Positions 46,911 through 57,978 of a DNA stretch of 64,000 bases are shown here, one piece after another. The stretch lies in NCBI GenBank assembly GCA_036874045.1, contig CM072341.1, positions 17,248,501 to 17,312,500 on the forward strand, read 5' to 3'. The position numbers and the translations under genes are program-made. The DNA is from Cymodocea nodosa (taxonomy: Eukaryota > Streptophyta > Magnoliopsida > Alismatales > Cymodoceaceae). The notes beneath the pieces were generated by a model, which saw nothing but the letters and a program-made list of their open reading frames with translations, ran no database searches and had not been told where the DNA came from. Every line of letters begins with the position of its first letter. The stretch's first letter is position 1.

Positions 46911-49900
46911 TCATCTATAGTCCTCAGGAAGACGATATCCGGTCATGACAATTTTATCAGAAAACATCTTCCCTGTCTTGGGCATGACATGCCAATGTAG
47001 TGTTAGATTGAAATCTTTCCCCCGCAGATTGCTTCCCTGCATAGATATGTAATTCTAAAATTTCAGCAACAATATTTCTTTAATGATGTGGCAACATCTA
47101 TGTAACAAAATAACACAAACACATGCCTGGTCAATGAAACGATACTTGTTGGGCGTGTGTATCCAGAACATCGCATGCTCTTTAGACGGTATGATACCAT
47201 CCCAAAGTGAGACCTGTTCCATCCAGTTAGTGTGTGAAAAAAAGAAAATTGCATGTGATTTTCTAGCATCAGATCTCGTCTAAAGTCAAAGCATAGGCAG
47301 AAAAATTTTGCATAACATCATTCCAGATTTTAGAAGTATTTTCTGTCAAACTTTTTATTCAACAAAGCATATGAAGCTTGAGATACTTTCCTTCGTCATT
47401 ATTTGACTTTTTTCTAGAATCATCCTAAAGGTCTTGGCTAACTTCCTAATTTGGTTCTCAGGATCTTCCTTGCTTAGGCCTCATGAATATTTCGTTTTGT
47501 GAGGTTAGGGAGAGAAAATTGAGATTGCTTGCTAATGAAATACTTCTAGATTGCTATGTAACAAGAGGATACCCTTAAAATTAAAGAGAAAATTTTATAA
47601 AACTATTATTCACCTAATTATACTTTATGACTTAAAATGCTAAGTTATAAGACATGACTATATACAAAAAGTTAGCATTGCCAAGATATATAGATGCAAA
47701 TGGATGAGTGGTAATATAAATAATAAACTAAAAAATGATTTTATTACAAATAGAGCAGGAGTTGTACCAATTGAAGATAAGATAAGTGGTTTGATTATAT
47801 CCTTAAAAGACCAAAAAATGCACCAATTAGAAAAAAAAGGAATTAATTAGTGTATAAAAAATTAAAAGAAACAGAAAAATGCTTGAAATTATTTGGATAG
47901 GAATTACAAAAAAAGATTTAAATTTATGAAATCTAACCAAAAATTTGGTTATAGAAATACATGTGACTAAGCCTATGTAGTAGAATCATGGCTTGGAATG
48001 TTATTGTTGTAAAAATAATAACTCTTAACATGTTCCTTCAAACTGAAGCATATATATTGGATTTTAAAAGTATTTTCTATCAAACTTTTTAATCAACAAA
48101 GCATATGAAGCTTGAGATGCCTCCTTTCATCATTATTTCATAGCTAACTTTCTAATTAGGATCTTAGGATTTTCCTTGCTTAGGCCTCACAAGAATATTT
48201 CTTTTTGTGAGATTAGGGAGAGAAAATTGAGATTGTTTACCGATGAGGGAGTGACTATATATTTACAAGGTCATTGATAAATAAATATCCAATAACCTGT
48301 TAACCTGTACATATACGAATATTATACTAATAATAATATGTTTAACACCCCTCCTTCAAATTGGAGATATATGCCAATTATACTCAACTTGTTACACAGT
48401 ATCATTTGGTGAAATATTTATATTTGCCATTTAATCTAACAACTAATTATAGGGAGTACAAAGAACCCCAATCATTATGTCACGAATATGGTGACGACTG
48501 ACTTTTACAAACTCATGAAATGCTAGATTATTTAGTGATAAAGATAATGACTTCGTTGTTACCATGCATAGGCATGTGAACATCAATTGAGAAACCAAGC
48601 CTGAATAGTAGAGAACAGAGTTGGACCATTTCACACTTCGTTTGCACTATATGTCTATTCAACTTCTACAGTATTTCTTGTCGCATTAGATGACAAGATT
48701 GACTTCAGCATAGGTATGATATTCAAAAGTAGACTTTTGATCACCTCTATCGCATGCATAACATCAATCAAAATATGCTTCAATGTGTAAATGACTATCT
48801 AGACAAGTAGATGGCTACAACGCATCACAATACTATCGTAACTTAATGGCATCACATGTCTGGCAAATGGCAAGTCTCATATTCATACAGTAATCCTATA
48901 AGTATAGTGAAGTGGTACTGAATAGTCATCTCCCTGATGAAAGGTAAAAAGTTGCACATAAAATTTAAAAACTTCAAATAGATTCTTCTCATGTCCATAG
49001 GTGGTCTTCAGGACATTCTAGATTTTCTTGATAGGTAGAGAAGCATCACACTACAAGCAATAATGAGTGACATAGTCCATGCCATTCACCAACTAGAACA
49101 CAATCACACTGTCATCTGCATACTAGTAATTATAAATAGCGGCCTTCATGTCAGAAGACAGATGTGTTAGATATTTCAAATTCCTATGTGTGGCAACAAA
49201 TGACTTAAAACTTTTTGACCATAATTTATGGTTTCTAGTTTTCAACTTCTTCGATGTTCCACATAGAGACTTCACAACAGATTCATGGAAGTTCATTTTC
49301 CATCAAACACTAGGCCTAACTCCTTCAGAAAACAGTGAGAATCAACACAAACAGCGGCACAAACCAGCAAAACAAACAAATAGGGGAACACGATCATGGA
49401 CAGCACATCTCCATGCATGATTAGATCTGTAGACAAGGTTGAGAGACAAATAAATTCTGTTTGGGTCCTCTGACAGGGCTGCCGAGGCCACCAGAAACCG
49501 TAGAAGTTTCTCCCCCTTTGGCTGACAAAAATAATTGGGGAGAGAAAGAGGCTGATGGTACTTAGAAGAGAAGAAGGTACAAGAAAAATTAAAACCGATG
49601 GTTGGAGGCAGAACTGGTGGTGGCTGGAGGTAACATTGGTGACGATGATGGTGGGCAGATAGACTATTGGTGATGACGGGTGGAAACAGGAATGGTGATG
49701 GCTGCTTTTATTGTGGAGGATGTCAAAGTCATCCCCAACTGTTGCTGACAGCAGCTAGGGTTGCTGTTATCAATGGTGGTGGCCCCTACAGTCACTGGCA
49801 GCAGCTAGGGTCGCCGCTGTCAAAAGCTGACAGTTGCTACCATTTGGAATCTTCACATAGTAAATCGCCTGTATGTAATCATGAGCATTCAATCCAATAC

Positions 49901-52900
49901 AATTTCTTTTATTAGCCTGATACAAAATCCAAAACTGTGGACATGTTTTTTTTTCATTTTCTAGCAATTAGGTGAATGCAATCAGTTGATGTTCAAAACC
50001 ATAGGAGAAAATTAATGAAATTAACATATTTTATAAATTCTTCGTCAAGAAAACTGACAATATCAATGAGATTCACCATATTCCTTAAAAGAAAGATGAC
50101 ATCAAACACTGTATTTGTATCATGGCTGTCTGCAGCATACGCAGACAACTTTATGTGAGGTCTATAATGATTGGCATGCAATACCTGATTGAGAGCATTT
50201 TCTGGGGTCTCATATTCAGCCGCTACAAAAACAAACACCTGCAACAAAATGGAGTTAGAAAGAAAAAATTGCATATAGCATACAATTTCTATGTGAAAAG
50301 CAACAAAGTCAATATGTTCTTTTTTTGCACGATTAGCACGCTCTATATATAAGATCCAGCTTCCATCATACAGCCATACACCAAAATTTTGCAAGACAAG
50401 CATATCTTGTTTAAAAAACAACCACAACAGCAACTGCAATATTATCCCAGGGAAGGTAATTTGGTAGTGTTTTAGTAGATCAATAATTCTTCTTTTTGTA
50501 CAATTCTACCATAGAACTTCTTCAATTCATTTTCATAGATTAATGTGCATAATGGTTTGATTGCATGACTATAACCTAAATCATGAATAGTTTGATGCAA
50601 CCAGTAAACCAACGACAGTAAAGAAAATGTTGTTTTAATTGATTGCAATACCTGAACCACTTTTCGTGTTATGTAAATTGTTAGAACATAAGAAACGAGT
50701 AGAAGTTGTATATATTATTCATAAACAAATAAGACCTCTATAATCAGACTTCATAGAGAAGACAAAGACATCATAAGCAATATAAGACCAAAGCTACTTA
50801 CAATACAAAACCTTAATACATTATTTGTTCTAAACTCTTTCAAGTTGGGACATCCAACTTGCAATAATAGACTCATACATAAATAAATTAGAACAAAATA
50901 GACAAGGAGATACATGCTAAACAAATACAACAAGAAGTATAGCAATACTGTGTAAGAAAAATGATCAAACCCTAATTGACTACACTAAAACAAGTGTAGA
51001 TACTAATATATTGTTAGCATCATTGGACTAAGTCAACATTTGTATACCAGCACATGCTAAGAAGACTTGCACATATGTTTCTATAATACAAACATTAACA
51101 ATCATCTAATAAAGGTGCGAATTGTTAAGGTATTTCACAAACTCTGAATCTCATGAAAAATACTCAAATTTTGACAAAACAACATTGCTACAATGTTGAT
51201 ACTCACACAAGGAAAAATATAGCTAATTTAATTGCATATTGATAATGAAGTATTAAACACCCTTTTTTCTTTTCTTTTTTTTAACTTCCACCATTTTTTT
51301 CATTTTTTTTATTTTCTTCCTCTCTCTCTCCTATGTCTCCTTCTTCTTTCTCCCTTATTTTCATTCTATTCCCCTTTTTTTCCTTGCCCCTCTCTTTACT
51401 CACTTTTTTTGTCCTTTGTCTTTTCTTTCCTTTCCTTCTTTCTCTTCTCCCCTTCATCAGCAATTCATTTGCAACCCTAATGGCTGTAGGCGATGGTGAC
51501 AATAGCGACAACATTAAGGAAGGTAGCAAACCTAGTAGATAGAAATGCCAAAGCCATCAATGGCATGTGGCAATGTTGAGGAGAGGTTTTCTAAAGAAGT
51601 CAACATACTTCTAATACTCACGAATGAGGAGAGTAGGAAGAGGCTAAGGAACACTTGTGGCTTCCAACAAAGTCCATTGTTGGGATGGACAGATAACATC
51701 TTACTTGATGATATTGGCAAACTAGGACACAAATGACATGCTTGCCTAGGAGTAGAGACATCAACAATGGTAGCATTGGCAAGCACAGGTGGAGACAACA
51801 GTGGTTTCCTAGAAGGCAACTTGAAATAGGCAGAAGATGGGAGGGAAGTGTCGTAGGAGAAAGAGAGACAAGTTACACAATGAGAGTAGTTAGAACAGAG
51901 GCAATCCACTCAAAAGGAGGGTTGTCATGGTTAGCAAAAGAGTAGTTTTCATTGAAGGTAGAGATGACAATAGTGGTTGGGATGGAAGAGATAATGGTTA
52001 AGGTTTCCCTCCTCCTTGCCTAAATTTTTTACATTTTTAAACTCTCAAAACTTGATACCATGTTGGAATATAAGAAATGTGTAGAAGTTGTATATATCAT
52101 TCATAAGCAAATAAAGTCTTTATATATAAAAACTATATAAAGAAGGTAAAGACACCATAAGTAATGTGAGACTAAACCTACTTACAACAAAAAACCTTAA
52201 TACATTATTTACTCTAACATGAATCACCTAGAAGCCAAACATTATGAATGCTACAATGTCCAACAAGGTTTTCAAGGTGACCAAGGAATGCAGAGGGGTA
52301 ATCCAGGGCACCTTGGAGCCTAGGTGCCATAAATAGATTATAAAAATCAATCCCATCCAGACATATCATATCAAATATGCGATTATCAAGGCATATTTAT
52401 AAATCTGAATTAGTACTAAAAGTTGCTAAATGTGTAAAGAAAAAAAAAACTAGGTATTGAAACACCTAAGGTGATGCAAATGCAGGTGCTTTGATAGATA
52501 TGTCAAATGGAACTTAATCAAATAGTCCCTACAATTCCTGCCATGCTGCCTTTCAGTTTTAATTCTGACGAAAATGTAAAATGAGAAACTGTATATGAAC
52601 ACATTCATTAGTTATTCACTGTCAAAGAAACTGACCGAAGACATAAAACATTAAAGCAGGCAAACCTGTTTTGTGTTCCAAGTAAACATGGATTGCAAGT
52701 CTGCAGATATATTCATAGTTAGGCTGACCTGGAAAACAAAATCAAAGGCACATTATAGAATATATGTATCATATTTTTGGTGCATACAAGAATAACATAT
52801 AATTTTGATTCTATCAGTAACATGTCATTGTGGACTTTGAGCCAACATATAAGAACAAAGATATTTTAAAAGAAAAACTATATATAAAGATTTATCTTGA

Positions 52901-55900
52901 TACTGCTAGATGTTTCCTTTGTACTAGAAATTGTTAAACCTGAAAAGTGAGCTCATCATCTTTCACTAGAACTACATGCATTACAGTATTACTGATTGCA
53001 AGAAACATGTTGAATAAGTTCTGATCACGTTAAACTTATAAAAAAATCATAAAGGAAATGCATGATAACTTACAAAACCTCATAAGAAACTTCTTTTGAA
53101 AATTTTGATTCTAAATTCCCATCTGACGACTTAAATACCCTACATTTACTGTATCATTCTTGAAGTTAATTGAAATCCCACCCAACCTAAAACACAGAAA
53201 ACCATGAGAGGCGGCTAAATAAGATTCTCCCCTGGAGTATTCCTCCCCACCTCCATGCACCTCCAAAATTTTGTAGAGAAAAATTCCTCCATTATAACCT
53301 TCAAAAATAATAGGGAGGAATTTTAAATCACAACTTCAGTCGCTAGTCTAAGCCAGAACAAGCAATTTGATAAGGCTCTCCATTTTATGGGCCAAGTGCA
53401 TTTTTATACCACTAAAGCACAGATGACAAAAATGAATATATCCTCGCTCTATGTGAACAATACTTGGGCCCTTTTGCCAAGAACAAGTAATCACAATCTT
53501 GTTGTCCAGAAAATTTATTATTATTTATATAACTGACTGGCTAACTGAATAGTTAAACAATTTAGTCAGTTTGATAACCAGATCAGTGAGATGGTTGATC
53601 CCACTGATAAGAAAAACAAAACCTTCTATCCTTACAAATTCAGATTCTTAAATGAAAGGGCTAAAGGAACTTCAATAGATCTTTTGTGGGACATGATGGA
53701 ACTAATGATACAAAGAATTCCTTTAACTGAAGAATGAAGACAGGTATTAAGATTGAATAATATGAAGTTTGTTCTGATGCCTGTAATCACATGTTAGAAC
53801 CCCTACCCAAAAAGTTTCATACTAGATGTATGTTGTATTTGGCTGTTCAAATGAATAAATAAAGGACTTTTAATATATTTTTTGGGACATGAAACTAAGG
53901 ATTAAGGAATTTCTTTAATTGAAGGTCCATCACAGACATGGCATCAAAATCAAACAGTCTGAAGTTAGTTTCAATGCCTGTAATTTCATGCTGTCAGAAC
54001 CAATTTATCTTGGGTTGCACAACGAAATTACAAAAATTACTATGAACCAAAAACATTCATCTTGCCCTTACAGCAGTTTTCTGCAGAAGTATTCTGCTAA
54101 CAATGATGTCTTCCTTGCAAGCTAGAATAAAAGGGCTATAATTCAAATAACCAAACTAATTGGGATGATGCACTCCAGTTTCACTCCTATAAGTATGAGT
54201 GAAAATCACATAATAAAATTTTCTTTATCTCCATACCTTCAATCTTCATATAACAATCAAATTCTACGTACTTTTTTTAAGAGTACCACATACTAAGACA
54301 CCATATTGTTTCCATTTATTGGAGACTGGGATAGTCATCAAATTACGATATCATAAAGCATTATTGATAAACTTGAAGGCATGTTGATATCATGCATCAG
54401 GATGCTTAAATGCATAAACTTAAGCTATGTGGAACTGATCTAAAATCTGACTTAAAACAAAAACAGCAATTTAAATAAAAATTTTAGGGAAATATTATAA
54501 TGAAGTTTATACCTCATCATTTCCATTTGAGTGACTCTTAAACCAGTTTATGTTCATAACCTGCATAACGATGGAGTTTTAAATTAAATATCTAACATGC
54601 ATTTGTGTACGAAAAAAAAGATAGTTGACTTATATGTATTAGCCATAAATGATGATATCAAAAAACTTTTTTTTGAGGGGCAACATCTTGCAGATGAGAC
54701 AGGAATAGAATGTAATGGCAAACAATTTCCAATGTCTTAGAGCTTCATTGATAGAAATATGCATAATTTCCAAAAGAAACCATGGTAATTTGGGGCATAA
54801 TTTGGGCTGCAAATGGCTTGAATATGAATTAAATTTAACATTTACTATATTCAGATTTATTTTCGTTATCAGAATACAAATATAAATATGGATATATATT
54901 GGATATGAAATTTAAAACCACATTCGGAAAAATTCAAATAGGGATATTTTTGAATATTTGTCAAATATCAAATATGAATGTAAATGAATGCAAATAACCT
55001 AAATAAAATATAAAAAAAGAGTATTCATAAAAAAAACTTATATCAAGAACGTTTTAAAATGAATCAATATCAAGGTTTATACCATATTGTATATGTTTTT
55101 AGTTTTTAAATTTTATATGATAAATACATGTTATAATGTAATTACTTTATTTTTTGTTTGAATAAAGATAAGTATGAACCAAATTGAATTAAACATTTGA
55201 TAATATAAATAAAAAATGATTTTAATACTAACGATTGTTATATCATTTAAATAATTATCAATTTTAAGTCTTTAATTAAATACATTTATTTGATATGATT
55301 ATAATATTCATAAGTATAATAATATCATGATATATATTTTTATGTGTCTCTAACATCCACAAATTTTGAATTAGATCAATCTGACATAAATGAAGTGATA
55401 TTCAACTAATTTGTATAATTTCGAAAAATACAATTAAACTTTTGTAAATTTAAAGAAATTGGATATAATTTGCATATATCTTGTACAAAATTAAATTCAT
55501 TAGATAATTGCAACATAAAAATGTAGATCATGGTATTTTTGTATTTTATGTGATTTTATATTAGTTTTAGTAATTCTAAAGTTTGTAGATAAAATTACAT
55601 ATTTCTTGTCCAAATTGTGGACAGTAGTTTTATTATTAGTTTTTCAGTTTTTTCTGATTTATTTTATCTTCATATTTTAAGGTATTTATACTGATTGTCT
55701 TCAAATTTCTCTTTTTTTAGATTTATAAGCTATGTTGCGAATATCATGTCTCATTTATTGTTATATCATGTTTCCAATTTCCAAATTTCAACATGATTAA
55801 CTTGATTTAAAGGTTGTTCGTATTTCAACCTAAAATGAGGTGCTTAGCTTGATGTTGAACACCCTGTATGATGTTAGTATATATTAGCATGAGAATAATA

Positions 55901-56878
55901 ATAATAATAATAATTATTATTATCATTATTAAATACATATTTATCATTTTTAACTGTTTCCATGAATATGAACATTGATATTGATTGTGTGCTGCATTTT
56001 AATTTAAAAAAAATCCTAGAAACTAAATTGAAGTAATTTTATATTTTTATGTGTGAACCATATCTTACTTTATCTTATGCTAGAGTTTCAAGTTGAAATC
56101 CAGGGTTTTTTTTGACAAGATCTGGGTTTGCACACCTTCTTTAAGTTTCTATGTTTCCACCAATACTCAATATTGAGACGATACTCAATACAATACCAAT
56201 ATTTTAAACATTGATGCTAACAACTAATCCTATACAAGTTTTTGCTCACTTGCTTAAGTTTCTCCCCGTCCCATGCATTATCCATGTTCCCCAGCCACCT
56301 CATCGTTTTCTTCCATCACTCGGCATTTGTACCCAGGACCAACAAAGTGGCTCAAGCAGAATATCTATGTAACCGGTCCATGAATTTAATAAATTACAGA
56401 ATATGTATCGAGATTCAGTTGATTTTGAGCAACTAAACCACTGTTTTTTCGCCCATCGTGGCAGAAAGAACAACCACAAAAAAAAAAGAAACAAAAATTG
56501 TTCGCACCTCGTACTAACGAGGAAAGTCGATCTAATCAAGGGCCACCAGGAAAGCGATCTCGACAAAATTCTCAAAAAATACATGCAACTCAAATCAGTA
56601 GATCAAAGACGGTCAACCCATCCGTATGAGCACCATCAGCTCAAATCACAAGTCCAGGAACACCACACATCAGAAATCAGAAAAGCGAGAGTGTGACCAT
56701 CATCATCGTAAGGAAGAAAGGAAGCGAGGCCAATGGAAACGCCCGCATTCACCTGCATGTCAACCGTGGGGTTGGGAGAGTTCAGATTGTCAGACAGGGA
56801 TGCCATGGCGCAAATCACCGCCAGTATCGTCACAGCGAAGGTGACCACTGCGTTCAGCCGGTACAAGAAGGAATGCAT
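46911..56878 (-). CDS. SPCS3: Signal peptidase complex subunit 3 (SPC22/23)
   Basis: ER membrane subunit of the signal peptidase complex that removes signal peptides; its luminal part supports the catalytic SEC11. Six exons: 56878-56753, 54560-54513, 52728-52666, 50238-50185, 47213-47127 and 47036-46911. Every exon is a whole number of codons (42, 16, 21, 18, 29, 41 plus stop), giving 167 residues, the family length. It starts [20 protein letters not shown], a single type II membrane anchor (about residues 8-28). The luminal part includes [54 protein letters not shown] and [16 protein letters not shown]. It ends [11 protein letters not shown]. Intron 5 uses a GC donor. Introns 3 and 4 hold LTR-element fossils, so 0.5 kb of coding sequence spans 10 kb. 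Divergent from ALIX across 1.1 kb. Confidence 0.95.
47326..47540 (-). repeat. LTR-like direct repeat, copy A
   Basis: Shares GTATTTTCTRTCAAACTTTT, CAAAGCATATGAAGCTTGAG, TTGCTTAGGCCTCA and GAGAGAAAATTGAGATTG blocks with copy B. Confidence 0.75.
48060..48250 (-). repeat. LTR-like direct repeat, copy B
   Basis: Second copy of the 47326-47540 repeat with scattered substitutions and small gaps. The copies start about 735 bp apart. Confidence 0.75.
50679..50835 (-). repeat. 3' LTR of the SPCS3 intron 3 element
   Basis: Left-hand copy, about 157 bp, paired with 52061-52219. Confidence 0.8.
52061..52219 (-). repeat. 5' LTR of the SPCS3 intron 3 element
   Basis: Right-hand copy, 159 bp, adjoining the TGGTATCAAG primer-binding site at 52051-52060 on its inner side. 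Confidence 0.8.
54561..56752 (-). other. SPCS3 intron 1, AT-rich
   Basis: 2.2-kb intron with a palindromic (AAT)n(ATT)n stretch near 55891-55925. Nothing coding was recognised; the short open frames near 56242-56600 overlap on both strands. Confidence 0.6.
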
Positions 56879-57978
56879 CTCTCCTCCTCCGCCTCCTGAC
56901 TCTCCCCTCCTGCAGCTGCTGTTGACTCGTCCTCGAATCGGTCTTCACCTCCTATCCTCCTTCCCCTTATTCGGACGGACTTTAGGGCATACCGTGCTCG
57001 TCCCCAAATCGGTCTTCCGATTCACATTATTTGTCAAAAAATTCGTATAAAAGCTTGGCCGCCGTGATTGTAATAGAGAAAATTTCATAAAAATCATGTT
57101 TCATTTTTCCGTCAATTTTAAGTTACATTTTTAGATTTTAAACATTCATATAAATAAATTTAAAACATTTCTTGATTTTATTCTATTTTTACTAACAAAA
57201 GAGAAAAACACTATAAATTTTGAACTTAATACAAACTAGTCTACACTATAAACTACAATGCGCTAAATTTTCAAGATCATTTGAGTTGTATTCATTAATA
57301 TTTTCCATTTAAAAATTATTGGTTGAAATTTAACAAAAATGAGCAAATTCTTAGACATTTATACGAGTGGTCATACTAGTTTAATTTAAGTAAAAATTTT
57401 ACCATATGCTTATCATTATTTAATAATAAAATCTACGTGATCAGCTTCGCAATTGTTACGTATCTATGTAAAAATAATGATTGCAATAACAATTATCTAT
57501 TGTCTAAAGTTTAACCTCGTAACAAAATGATGCTTGCTATCAAAAAATTTAGTAGTTACTTGTAATTTGAAAATTGATGTCTGTTATTTTAATATTCCTA
57601 CTAGCCACAGTCGACATTACAGTTAACTTACTAATCGTAATAGAAAAATAAATAGATATTTAAAAAACGTCAACTTTATTTGCAAATAAATTTTACTACG
57701 AGATATTTTAGTGGAATCTAGAAATATTTAATAGTAAGTAAGTGAACATAAATTTTTAAATAATATACAACTAATTCTTATTTTCTTTAATGACAAGTAA
57801 AAAAATACAAAAATAGTGGACGGTGGTGCGGGGCCGATCAGTTTCAAGTGTGAACCGCTGCTTCTCCTGCCTGCCTTCGGATCGAAGTTTAGTCCGTCGT
57901 AACAAATATCGGACGACGCCCGAAGAGGAGGGAAAAAAAGAGGTGTTCGCGGGAGAACGCATCGATCGATCCAAAGGG
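56879..57978. promoter_or_regulatory. Shared head-to-head promoter region of SPCS3 and ALIX
   Basis: 1.1 kb between the two start codons. CT/GC-rich leader sequence lies close to each gene, with AT-rich DNA between (57060-57780). Both promoters must lie here or within the leaders. No convincing TATA box was chosen. Confidence 0.5.

Larger units (their letters stand above)
47326..49470 (-). mobile_element. Ty1/copia-like LTR fossil with tandem LTR-like units, in SPCS3 intron 4
   Basis: Two similar stretches, 47326-47540 and 48060-48250, lie in the same orientation. On the minus strand, the sequence at 48349 is a purine-rich GGAGGGG tract followed by TGTTAAACAT, which looks like a polypurine tract and LTR start. 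A second, similar junction is near 48030. The adjoining minus-strand sequence (48443-48634) has a weak RNase H-like string ([19 protein letters not shown]) as in copia elements. The right limit is uncertain and no 5' LTR or primer-binding site was found. It is broken and old. Confidence 0.45.
50679..52219 (-). mobile_element. Short-LTR retroelement fossil (TRIM-like) in SPCS3 intron 3
   Basis: Two direct repeats of about 157-159 bp (50679-50835 and 52061-52219) start TGTTRGAAYATAAG, and the right-hand copy ends CTCTAACA. They are roughly four-fifths identical by eye. On the minus strand TGGTATCAAG follows the 5' LTR directly (initiator tRNA-Met type primer-binding site), and AACTTGAAAGAG precedes the 3' LTR (polypurine tract). 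The flanks TAAAT and TGAAT agree at four of five bases, compatible with an aged target duplication. The 1.2-kb interior encodes no recognised retroelement protein, so it is non-autonomous. Same orientation as the gene. Broken and old. Confidence 0.8.

Noticed and set aside
49560-49830. GGTGATG-rich stretch as a coding glycine-rich gene
   Set aside because: Low-complexity repeat inside SPCS3 intron 4; the frames are short and have no splice or family support.
52220-52340. CCTTGGAGCCTAGGTGCC-like block as a hAT-type MITE
   Set aside because: Resembles a sequence often seen in plant non-autonomous elements, but no inverted partner or target duplication was found.
57823-57978. 52-codon N-terminal extension of ALIX from an upstream in-frame ATG
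   Set aside because: The extension has no family likeness and reads as 5' leader. Known ALIX/BRO1 proteins start a few residues before the HEKK motif.
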